Assembly (NCBI GenBank): GCA_016237705.1
Contig: CP066204.1
Span: forward strand, 940,001-1,004,000
Source of the DNA: Aerococcaceae bacterium zg-252
Lineage (GTDB): Bacteria > Bacillota > Bacilli > Lactobacillales > Aerococcaceae
Length of the DNA: 64,000 nucleotides
Direction of reading: 5' to 3'
Part shown: piece by piece, positions 44,484 through 52,303 of the stretch
Layout of the letters: each line of letters starts with the position of its first letter
Position numbering within the stretch: position 1 is the stretch's first letter
Notes under the pieces: model-generated
What the model saw: only the letters and a program-made list of their open reading frames with translations
Databases searched by the model: none
Told to the model about the DNA's origin: nothing
Made by a program: the position numbers and the translations under genes

Positions 44484-45434
44484 TTATACTTCTTTAGGTA
44501 AATAAAAAGGATATTCGTCAACTGTAAATACTAGATGATTCGGATTTTTTTGACGCAATTCACCGTCAACTTGACTATAAATGGCTTGCTCAATCATAAT
44601 TTCAGCATGTGTTCCGGAAAAATATTTAACATATTTCGAATTAGGCTCTTGTTTTTTTACAATGACTTGCCATAGGTATTTGATTAATTGCTTTAAACCA
44701 ACTTGTTGGAAGACAAGAATACTGATTGTCTTATCTTCTGGTTTAATCTTTTGTGATAATTGAACACCACCACCGAAAAATGGGGAATTCATCACACAAA
44801 CCAATTGGCAATCGTTTAACATTTCTTGTTGTTGATTGATCGTTAAGAGAGTATCGAAATTCTCTAATTTAAAAATACTCATGAACGCACAGAAAATATA
44901 AGAAAATTTTCCGTTCGCAAAACGTTTGAGTGGTGAGTGCTTTGGTAGTGATTTTGCATAATGAATCACTGTTCCGTCAAAACCAATACCAAGATTATTG
45001 ATAACAATGTCTGATTTTTGCTGTTGAACATCTGTATAGCTAAAAATCGGAATTGATTGAATCGAATGATAAAGTAAATAAGAATCAATAATTTCACGTG
45101 TCGTCATGCCATGTTGCCATGTTCTTGCAAAGTCATTTCCCGTACCAGCTGGAATTACTGTTAATGCTGGTCGAATACCACATTGAATAAAAGTATTCAC
45201 TACTTCATGTAATGTACCGTCACCACCGATAACAAATACATCAAAGCTATTCGGATTACTATTTTTGGCACAAATTTGTTTAACTATTTCAACGGCATGC
45301 CCAGCATATTCAGTAATAAACGAAATATGTGCAATATTTAATGAATTTAGAGTGAATTGTACTTCTTGTAATACTTCTTGCCCCTTACCAGAACCAGACA
45401 TGGGATTGGCAATTAAATAAAGACGTTTATTCAT
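44484..45434 (-). CDS. YegS/Rv2252/BmrU-family lipid kinase
   Basis: Diacylglycerol-kinase-fold protein of 316 residues. N-terminal NPMSGSGKG, nucleotide-binding GGDGTLHEVVN and PAGTGNDFARTW motifs are present; the C-terminal beta-sandwich ends with SQVDGEL. Members phosphorylate diacylglycerol or related lipids; DgkB recycles diacylglycerol from lipoteichoic acid synthesis in Firmicutes. AAAGAGAG precedes the ATG on the minus strand. Confidence 0.88.
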   Translation of the reverse strand: MNKRLYLIANPMSGSGKGQEVLQEVQFTLNSLNIAHISFITEYAGHAVEIVKQICAKNSNPNSFDVFVIGGDGTLHEVVNTFIQCGIRPALTVIPAGTGNDFARTWQHGMTTREIIDSYLLYHSIQSIPIFSYTDVQQQKSDIVINNLGIGFDGTVIHYAKSLPKHSPLKRFANGKFSYIFCAFMSIFKLENFDTLLTINQQQEMLNDCQLVCVMNSPFFGGGVQLSQKIKPEDKTISILVFQQVGLKQLIKYLWQVIVKKQEPNSKYVKYFSGTHAEIMIEQAIYSQVDGELRQKNPNHLVFTVDEYPFYLPKEV

Positions 45435-45569
45435 AAGAAAACTCTCTTTCTAATTATTATTACATTCATTAGTTAGTATAACATGAAGTTTGTTTATATC
45501 GCTAGCATTAGGGGAGAAAAGGGCAGTGTCAAGGGAAAAAAGTTTTAAAAAAATAGTGAAGTGTTTACC

Positions 45570-45598
45570 TTGATATTTCCAATTGAATAAGATAGTAT
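45570..45598 (+). promoter_or_regulatory. Promoter of the 53-residue membrane protein
   Basis: TTGATA at 45570-45575, a 17-base spacer and TAGTAT at 45593-45598. Confidence 0.6.
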
Positions 45599-45606
45599 AA
45601 AAACAT

Positions 45607-45620
45607 AGAAAGCGTTTTTA
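45607..45620. promoter_or_regulatory. cre-like CcpA site at the transcription start
   Basis: AGAAAGCGTTTTTA differs in a few places from the cre consensus TGAAAGCGTTTTCA but keeps the core AAAGCGTTTT. It lies just after the -10, where CcpA binding represses. Confidence 0.45.
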
Positions 45621-45698
45621 CAGTTTGATGTTTGAGTAGGAAAAGTAAATGTACGGAATAAAAAATAGATGAAGTGAACTAGAATAGGAGGAGAGCAA

Positions 45699-45860
45699 AT
45701 GGAATTGTCGACTGTTATTTTAATGTTGATTGTCGCGTCAAATTATCTTTTCGGTAATTATTTAAAAGCTAATATTCCAATTATGTGGCATTTATTAAAT
45801 TGGCTATTGATAATTTTATTAGCTTATATGGCAGTGGATTATTTTAAGAAGAGAAAATAA
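45699..45860 (+). CDS. Small two-helix membrane protein
   Basis: 53 residues, MELSTVILMLIVASNYLFGN at the start, then a second hydrophobic helix (HLLNWLLIILLAYMAV) and a basic end DYFKKRK. Strong AGGAGGAG precedes the ATG. It has its own promoter and a cre-like site, so it looks like a real small gene. No family recognised. The upstream GAACTAGAATAGGAGG resembles the end of the leader-hairpin repeats. Confidence 0.6.
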   Translation: MELSTVILMLIVASNYLFGNYLKANIPIMWHLLNWLLIILLAYMAVDYFKKRK

Positions 45861-45881
45861 AAAGATATTTATTAAGACTAT

Positions 45882-45924
45882 ATAACACCGGAATTTGCAT
45901 GAATGGCTGGAATTCCGGTGTTAT
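45882..45924. repeat. 14-bp perfect hairpin downstream of the small gene
   Basis: ATAACACCGGAATT (45882-45895) and AATTCCGGTGTTAT (45911-45924) with a 15-base loop. No T-run on either strand, so it is not a classic terminator; it may be an mRNA 3'-end stabiliser or a protein site. Confidence 0.6.
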
Positions 45925-45937
45925 CTTGCGTAGATTG

Positions 45938-45946
45938 TGATATAAT
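45938..45946 (+). promoter_or_regulatory. Extended -10 of smc
   Basis: TGATATAAT (extended -10) with only a weak -35. It lies upstream of the two repeats, so both would be transcribed into the smc leader. Confidence 0.55.
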
Positions 45947-45981
45947 ATGTAGCGTTGAATTAGAAGACACATTATGTGACA

Positions 45982-46101
45982 CTAACATAGTGAGAGCGAG
46001 AGTGTTCTGGCTCGAATCACTGGAGCAAAAAGAGCCGGAGAGCGTCAGCACTCCAAACGATTTGCGAAGTGGACGTCGAGCCAACCCGAGCGAACCAGAA
46101 T
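45982..46101 (+). repeat. Leader-hairpin repeat, unit I
   Basis: Begins CTAACATAGTGAGAGCGAG. Outer arms GGCTCGA (46009-46015) and TCGAGCC (46076-46082) pair perfectly; GCAAA/TTTGC and GGAG/CTCC lie inside. It ends GCGAACCAGAAT. Confidence 0.85.
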
Positions 46102-46227
46102 TAACATAGTGAGAGCGAGGGTGTTCTGGCTCGAATCACTGGAGCAAAAAAGCGTAGGAATGCGATAGCATTCAGAGCATGTTTGCGAAGTGGACGTCGA
46201 GTCAACCCAAGCGAACCAGAATAGGAG
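46102..46227 (+). repeat. Leader-hairpin repeat, unit J, carrying the smc ribosome binding site
   Basis: Tandem copy of unit I. GGCTCGA (46128-46134) pairs with TCGAGTC (46197-46203) through one G-U; inner GAATGC/GCATTC is perfect. It ends CGAACCAGAATAGGAGG, nine bases before the smc ATG. Confidence 0.85.
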
Positions 46228-46235
46228 GTGATACG

Positions 46236-49200
46236 ATGTATTTAGCACGTGTTGAGATGACAGGATTTAAGTCATTTGCAGATAAGACAGTTATTGAATT
46301 TGACCAAGGTATGACGGCTGTTGTTGGACCAAACGGAAGTGGAAAGAGTAACTTATCAGAAGCGATTCGTTGGGTGTTAGGTGAGCAATCTGCTAAAAGC
46401 TTGCGTGGGTCTAAAATGGAAGACGTCATTTTTAATGGGACGCAAGACCGTAAAGCCGTCAACTTGGCAAAAGTGACTTTGGTGCTGAATAATGAAGATC
46501 GCTACTTAGATTATGATTTTAGCGAGATTAGTATTACACGAAGCTATAATCGAAATGGCGAAAGTCATTACTATATCAATAATGAGTCAGTGCGTTTAAA
46601 GGACATCGTGGACTTATTACTTGACTCCGGTCTTGGAAAAAACAGTTTTGCGATGATTTCTCAAGGTAAAGTGGAAAGTATTTTCTTAAACAAACCAGAA
46701 GAAAGGCGAGCAATCTTTGAAGAGGCTGCTGGTGTACAAAAGTATCAGTATCGAAAAATTGAGGCCGAACGGAAATTGACTAAATCAAGTGACCATTTAA
46801 GTCGTGTCAAAGATATTATTCATGAATTAGAAACTCAATTAAAACCACTTAAAAAGCAACGTGAAACAGCGTTGAAATATCAAGAATTACAGGCAGAATT
46901 GTCAGATTTAGAGATTTCATTATATACGCATCAAATTACACAAAATCGACAATCTTGGATTAATGCGAAAGAGCAATTAGTGCAAGTGAACGAAGTGATT
47001 GATACATCGAAAGCAAAGGTGGCTGAAACGAGTTCAGCCATTTATGTCACACAGTCTAAATTAGACCAATTGCTAGAAACATTGGATTATGATAATGAAA
47101 TGTATCAAGAGGCAGTGCGACATTTAGAGCAGACCAAAGCAAAATTACAAATGTTAGAGCAAGAGATACAGTATACTAAAGCAAATGCTGATGATAAGTC
47201 TGTACAATTTGAAGCACAGTTACAACAACACGAACAACTGCAAGAGCAATTATCCAAAATTGTAGCAGATATTTCAATTAGCGAAAAAGAAGTTGAGTCA
47301 CTTCAATCGTCAATCAAGCAATTAAAATTGTCACAAAAAAGTATCGACGGCTTGAGTGATGAACAAATTGAGCAATTGCGTAATGATTTAATTGAGTTTT
47401 ATCAGCAAGAAGCTCGTGCCAATAATCAAGCACAACAAGCGTTGAGTCAACAAACATATCATGAGAATCGTTTAAGTCAATCATTGGCAAAATATGAATT
47501 ATCTAATGATACAGTTTCTAAGCGTCAAACACAATTAGAACAGACCGAAAAAGAGTTGGCACAACAAGAGACCTTGTTTCAAGCACATCAAGTCCAACAT
47601 CAACAATTGACACAGCAATGGCAAGACATTCAACGTCAGCGTGAACAGTTACAACAAGCATTATTCCAACACGAACGTCAACAACATGCTTTAGAGGCAA
47701 AAGTTCAGTCATTAAAGCAAATGCAAGAAGATTATGCAGGTTATTTTGGTGGTGTGCGTGCCATTATGAAAAATGCCGATAGCATTAAAGGAATTGACGG
47801 AACGGTTGCTGATTTAATTCATGTCGAGCCAGTCTATCAAGTTGCGATTGATACGGCATTGGGTGGTGCGCTACAACATATTGTGGTAGCTGATGATGCA
47901 GCTGCACGTCGTAGTATTCAATTTTTGAAACAAGAGCGAGCAGGGAGAGCAACCTTTTTACCACGACCACATATTAAACCACGTTATTTAAATGACGCAT
48001 TTTTAACTCAAGCACGTCAGTATGATGAATTTATTGGAACGGCAGTTGATATTGTATCCTTTGATGAACGTGACCGAGCGATTATTCAAAATTTACTTGG
48101 TTCTACGATTGTCATGAAGTCAGTAGAGCAAGCTCAAAAATTAGCTGTGCAATTAAATCATCAAGTGCGTATCGTGACATTAGACGGCGAAATTTTAATG
48201 CCAGGTGGTTCGATTAGTGGGGGTAGACAAAAGCAACAACAACATTCTATGCTAAGTCGTCAAACAGAGTTAGACCAAGCGATAAAAGCACTTGCAGCAG
48301 CAAATCAGTTAAAAGCCGAACAAGAAGCGAAATGGCAAAAAATTCAACAAGATGATGAACAGATTCGTCGTCAAGGTGAAGAAAGTCGTCAACAATTATC
48401 GCAGTATGAACAGACGATTTCTGTCTTGCAGCGTGAAGTGAATCAGTTGAGCCAAGAAGTTAAACAGGCTACCAATGAGCAAATTATTTTAAAAGATGAG
48501 ATTAATCAATCGGAACAAGCGATAAAAGAATCATTGGCAGAACAACAGAATGCCAATGCACTAGCAGCGAAGATGAAGCAAGATATTGAGAATGCCAATC
48601 AATTATTAGAGCAATTGAATGTATCGCAATCAGATCGTAAGCAGCAATTGAATGAAATAACGCTGCAATTACAAAGTCTGACCACGCAAGAAGCTGTCAA
48701 AGCTACTGAATTACGTCAGTTACAAATGCAAAAAGGGCAGTTAACTGAACAATTACAGCAGCTATCAGATTTTATTCAGCATCATCAACAAACGAATGCG
48801 ACTGATGTGCAACAATTATCACAATTAGAAGAAAATAAAGTAGCTTTAGAAGCAGCAATCGAGCAGTTGAGCTTGAATTTAACGACACAACAACAACAGA
48901 TTGAACAACATCGCCAAAATCGTAGTGAAATGAATCATGCATTACGTGAATTGGAGTCCAACCAACAAGAAGAACAAGTTGTGGTTCAAGATTATTATCA
49001 AAGACAAGCGAAACTTCAAGCACAAATTGAAAAATTTGAAGAATTGATTGATAATCATTTAAATTATTTGAATGAAATGTATCAATTAAGCTATGAAGCA
49101 GCCATTGAAAAAGCAGTTGTTGTAGAATCATTCAAAGAAGTGAATGCTAAAGTCAAAACATTGCGTAAAGCCATTGATGCACTTGGCCCAATTAATTTAT

Positions 49201-49790
49201 CAGCGATTGAAGATTATGATGCGTTAAACGAACGTTATCAATATTTATTGGAGCAACAAGAAGATTTATTATTGGCAATGGCACAATTGCAATCGACGAT
49301 GGATGAAATGGACGCAGAAGTGATTAAACGTTTCAGCGAGGCCTTTAATCAAATTAATCAACAATTCAAGAAAACTTTTAAAGCATTATTCGCTGGAGGA
49401 GAGGCAGCACTTGAATTGACAGACCCTAATAATCTATTAACGACAGGTGTCGATATTATTGCACAACCACCAGGTAAACGAAAACAAAATTTAGCACTCT
49501 TATCCGGTGGAGAACGTGCCTTTACAGCAATTGCGTTGTTGTTTGCGATTTTAGAAACTAAGCCTGTACCATTTTGTATTTTAGATGAGGTGGAAGCAGC
49601 GTTGGATGATGCGAACGTATGGCGTTATGGTGAATATTTGCAGCATTTTACGGAGAATACGCAATTCATTGTGATTACGCACCGTAAAGGAACTATGGAA
49701 CATGCGGATGTCTTATATGGTGTCACAATGGAACGTTCCGGTGTTTCCAAATTAGCATCAGTTCGATTGAGTGAAGCAAAAGAAATGTAA
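46236..49790 (+). CDS. smc: Chromosome segregation protein SMC
   Basis: Condensin ATPase, 1184 residues, family length about 1186. Walker A GPNGSGKSNLSEAIRWVLGE at about 32, a coiled-coil arm rich in Gln and Glu, hinge at about 515-680 (GIDGTVADLIHVEPVYQVAID, GGSISGGRQ), a return coiled coil, then the C-motif LLSGGERAFTAIAL and Walker B FCILDEVEAALDD. The upstream frame to 46179 runs through a repeat and is rejected. It is usually next to rnc and ftsY, but neither is here. Confidence 0.97.
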   Translation: MYLARVEMTGFKSFADKTVIEFDQGMTAVVGPNGSGKSNLSEAIRWVLGEQSAKSLRGSKMEDVIFNGTQDRKAVNLAKVTLVLNNEDRYLDYDFSEISITRSYNRNGESHYYINNESVRLKDIVDLLLDSGLGKNSFAMISQGKVESIFLNKPEERRAIFEEAAGVQKYQYRKIEAERKLTKSSDHLSRVKDIIHELETQLKPLKKQRETALKYQELQAELSDLEISLYTHQITQNRQSWINAKEQLVQVNEVIDTSKAKVAETSSAIYVTQSKLDQLLETLDYDNEMYQEAVRHLEQTKAKLQMLEQEIQYTKANADDKSVQFEAQLQQHEQLQEQLSKIVADISISEKEVESLQSSIKQLKLSQKSIDGLSDEQIEQLRNDLIEFYQQEARANNQAQQALSQQTYHENRLSQSLAKYELSNDTVSKRQTQLEQTEKELAQQETLFQAHQVQHQQLTQQWQDIQRQREQLQQALFQHERQQHALEAKVQSLKQMQEDYAGYFGGVRAIMKNADSIKGIDGTVADLIHVEPVYQVAIDTALGGALQHIVVADDAAARRSIQFLKQERAGRATFLPRPHIKPRYLNDAFLTQARQYDEFIGTAVDIVSFDERDRAIIQNLLGSTIVMKSVEQAQKLAVQLNHQVRIVTLDGEILMPGGSISGGRQKQQQHSMLSRQTELDQAIKALAAANQLKAEQEAKWQKIQQDDEQIRRQGEESRQQLSQYEQTISVLQREVNQLSQEVKQATNEQIILKDEINQSEQAIKESLAEQQNANALAAKMKQDIENANQLLEQLNVSQSDRKQQLNEITLQLQSLTTQEAVKATELRQLQMQKGQLTEQLQQLSDFIQHHQQTNATDVQQLSQLEENKVALEAAIEQLSLNLTTQQQQIEQHRQNRSEMNHALRELESNQQEEQVVVQDYYQRQAKLQAQIEKFEELIDNHLNYLNEMYQLSYEAAIEKAVVVESFKEVNAKVKTLRKAIDALGPINLSAIEDYDALNERYQYLLEQQEDLLLAMAQLQSTMDEMDAEVIKRFSEAFNQINQQFKKTFKALFAGGEAALELTDPNNLLTTGVDIIAQPPGKRKQNLALLSGGERAFTAIALLFAILETKPVPFCILDEVEAALDDANVWRYGEYLQHFTENTQFIVITHRKGTMEHADVLYGVTMERSGVSKLASVRLSEAKEM

Positions 49791-49803
49791 AAATGTTAAC
49801 AAC

Positions 49804-49847
49804 AATACGGTATGCAATTATTTTGGAATGCTTTTGCATATCGTATT
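49804..49847. terminator. Hairpin between smc and the methyltransferase gene
   Basis: AATACGGTATGCAA and TTGCATATCGTATT pair over 14 positions with one G-U; followed by CTTATAT, a weak T-tail. Possible terminator. Confidence 0.5.
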
Positions 49848-49889
49848 CTTATATATTGGATAGAAAAAAGTAACTGATAGGAGTTGTTT

Positions 49890-51293
49890 ATGAAACGAAT
49901 TGAAACACCAACTGAAGTATTACAAGTACAAATTGAACGCATTAATGAAAAAGGTTTTGGCTATGCACATTACATTCATCCACCCAAAAGAGGGTCACAA
50001 GGTAAGCACCTGCACTTAAATATTCCATATACTGTTCCGGGAGATGTCGTACAAGTTACTGTTCCCAATGCCAGTGGTCGTAAAAAAGCGACATTAGATT
50101 ATGATGCCATCATCAAACCAAGTCCGATACGGAATTTATCAATTCCAGAAGACGAAGAAGTAACTGGTGGGACGCCTTTAATTTATATGGATTATCAAGC
50201 CCAGTTAGAGTATAAGGAAAATCTTGTTAAAAACTTTTTAGCTGACAAAGGATTCGATACAGATGTGGTAAAACCAATTGTCGGAATGGATAATCCTAAT
50301 CGCTATCGCAATAAAATGGAATTGAGCTTTGGGGCAAACAATGCATTAGGAATGCACCAACAAGGTAATTTTCGCAATGTTATTGATATGAAAGATTCCT
50401 ATATTGCACCTGAAATTATGATTGAAGTCAAACAAATTATTCAATCATGGCAACACAAACATCAAATTTCAGGATATGAAAAAGAAACCCAAACTGGTGT
50501 CTTACGTCATTTATTGATGCGTCATTCGATTAAGACAAAAGAATTAATGATTGTGATTTATGCGACAGTCAGTCCGAGCGAATATGCTGACCAAATTGAA
50601 GAATTGAAACAGACATTAATTGCGACTTTTCCTAATTTGACCAGTCTACAATGGATTGTCAATGTCACATCGCTTGAACGTCTGTTTGCTGATGAAAAGC
50701 ATTTGTTGCATGGTAGAGAGTATATGCTAGACCAGTTAAATGGTTTTGACTATCGTATTTGGCCAGATACTTTTTTCCAAGTGAATCCTGTTCAAGCTGA
50801 GAAAATGGTGCAAATTGCTATGGAAATGGCTGATGTTCAATCGGATATGCGTATACTTGATTTATATTGTGGTGTAGGAACATTTAGTTTACCACTGGCT
50901 AAGGCATGCGATGAATTAGCTGGTATTGAAATTGTCGAGTCTTCAATTCTATCGGCACGTCGTAATGCGTCGGATAATGCGATTGATAATACAACATTCT
51001 TTGTCAATGATGCCAAAAACGGTTTGCGTACATTGAATGATGATTGGGGTATGCCAGATATGTTATTAATCAACCCACCACGTAGTGGTGCTGGTGGTAA
51101 AGTTATGCGAGCAATTGGACGTTTTGGCACTGAAAAAATTATTTATGTATCATGCAGTCCGAAATCACTCGCTGAAGATTTGGTGAGTTTATTACCATTT
51201 GGGTATCAGTTGAAAGAAGTGGTGCCAGTGGATCAGTTTCCGCATACGAATCATGTGGAGTGTGTATGTTTGTTGACTAAAGCTCATAATTGA
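49890..51293 (+). CDS. rlmD: 23S rRNA (uracil-5-)-methyltransferase, RlmD/TrmA family
   Basis: SAM-dependent methyltransferase of 467 residues. An N-terminal TRAM-like domain (QIERINEKGFGYAHY, VPGDVVQVTV), central region with RYRNKMELSFG, SAM motif I LDLYCGVGTFSLPLA, and catalytic motifs INPPRSG and IIYVSCSPKSLAEDL with the nucleophile Cys. Paralogues RlmCD and TrmFO-like enzymes cannot be told apart exactly. AGGAG sets the ATG at 49890. This gene (rum/rumA) is, from memory, an integration hotspot for streptococcal elements, and here a decayed island begins right after it. Confidence 0.9.
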   Translation: MKRIETPTEVLQVQIERINEKGFGYAHYIHPPKRGSQGKHLHLNIPYTVPGDVVQVTVPNASGRKKATLDYDAIIKPSPIRNLSIPEDEEVTGGTPLIYMDYQAQLEYKENLVKNFLADKGFDTDVVKPIVGMDNPNRYRNKMELSFGANNALGMHQQGNFRNVIDMKDSYIAPEIMIEVKQIIQSWQHKHQISGYEKETQTGVLRHLLMRHSIKTKELMIVIYATVSPSEYADQIEELKQTLIATFPNLTSLQWIVNVTSLERLFADEKHLLHGREYMLDQLNGFDYRIWPDTFFQVNPVQAEKMVQIAMEMADVQSDMRILDLYCGVGTFSLPLAKACDELAGIEIVESSILSARRNASDNAIDNTTFFVNDAKNGLRTLNDDWGMPDMLLINPPRSGAGGKVMRAIGRFGTEKIIYVSCSPKSLAEDLVSLLPFGYQLKEVVPVDQFPHTNHVECVCLLTKAHN

Positions 51294-51542
51294 TAGTTTG
51301 AAAATGTCTTGAAATAAGCGTGTATCCAAATTTTTAGCATTTAAATTCTAAGAAAAAGGGCTCTGTAAATATCCGAAAAAACAAGGAGGTTTTGTATTTG
51401 GATAGACAGAAGTGTTGACATCGGATGGAGTATACGGAAATGCTTATTCAAGATTTATGAAAAGAAATCAATAAAAAAGGTTAACAAACATATTTTATTA
51501 CACAGCAAAATGAGTAGCCTATTTTAGAAAGGAAAGCTTCTT
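51294..51542. other. Left flank of the decayed island, no intact gene
   Basis: About 250 bp with scattered short frames only. AAGGAGG at 51384-51390 followed by TTGGATAGACAG looks like a former gene start now interrupted after six codons, and MEYTEMLIQDL is readable at about 51429. I assign no function. Confidence 0.4.
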
Positions 51543-51659
51543 ATGTCAGATAAAATAAGAGTGATACCAGCTAATACAAATGAGCTGGTGAAACACGTTG
51601 TTATTCATGCTCGTGTGAGTTGTAATAGTATGGAACAATTGGATAGACTCAAATTATAA
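51543..51659 (+). pseudogene. Serine recombinase, N-terminal fragment
   Basis: 38 codons reading MSDKIRVIPANTNELVKHVV, then IHARVSCNSMEQLDRLKL and a stop. The (A/C)RVS..S.EQL core is the catalytic N-terminus of large serine recombinases, with the nucleophile Ser in ARVS. The remaining several hundred residues are missing, and a different coding sequence begins at once, so a deletion has joined the two. AAAGGAAAG precedes the ATG. Confidence 0.65.
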
Positions 51660-52291
51660 ATCTCCGGTCTTAAGAAGTTTGATTCAGAATAAAGAAATTG
51701 GAAACTTGTTGATGAAACTGGTCTTACAAGAAAAGCAGTTATCTAGATTCTTCAGGGGATTCAGCCTGCAACTTTCAATCAGTTCAAGAATAATCCAGAA
51801 GAATTCATCATTAAGGTATCAGCGCTAATCAATGTTGAAAAGGCAACTGCTATCACTCATAACATCACATACGATGTCATAGATGTATTTACTGACTCTA
51901 CAATCAAAGGTCGCTTAGACGTAAATGTCATGAAGGAAAAGAAGACAAAGAAGCATATTGTTTATGATTCATCTAATGAGCAGGCATTTGCTACTGAATT
52001 AGATACAAACACAAACGTGGCAGTATATGTTTAATTATCAGATGGATTCTATATTTCAACTCCGGTTGTACATTACAATCCAGACTGGCGATTGTATTCT
52101 ATGAAGGAACCGTTCAGCACCTCTATTTTGTTGCAGAAACACAAGGTTCTATGAATTTAATGCAGCTTCATTTAATTGAAGAATCAAAGATTCACTGTGC
52201 AAGAAAACACTTTAAGTCCATCAGCAATGGTGAGGTAGTTTACGATATTGTTGATAACTATAAGACTTGTCTTGATATGGTTGCGAAGTAA
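51660..52291 (+). pseudogene. Type III restriction enzyme Res subunit, C-terminal remnant
   Basis: In frame it reads LVDETGLTRKAV, NPEEFIIKVSALINVEKAT, HNITYDVIDVF, VYDSSNEQAFATELDTNTN, then NPDW and, after a shift, VAETQGSMNLMQLHLIEESK. This matches the nuclease end of type III Res proteins. It is broken by TAA at 51690, TAG at 51744 and TAA at 52032, and by loss of one base near 52087. The nuclease PD..(E)xK lysine also reads Gln (AETQG). The helicase part is gone. It ends 12 bp before the GmrSD-like gene, so both once formed a defence operon. Confidence 0.75.
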
Positions 52292-52303
52292 GGAGGAATA
52301 TTT

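Noticed and set aside
12316-46227. CRISPR array
   Set aside because: The repeats are long hairpins scattered before genes, with no short regular repeat-spacer structure.
45878-46248. Short frames on both strands through units I and J
   Set aside because: Same cause: repetitive hairpin sequence; none has a credible start.
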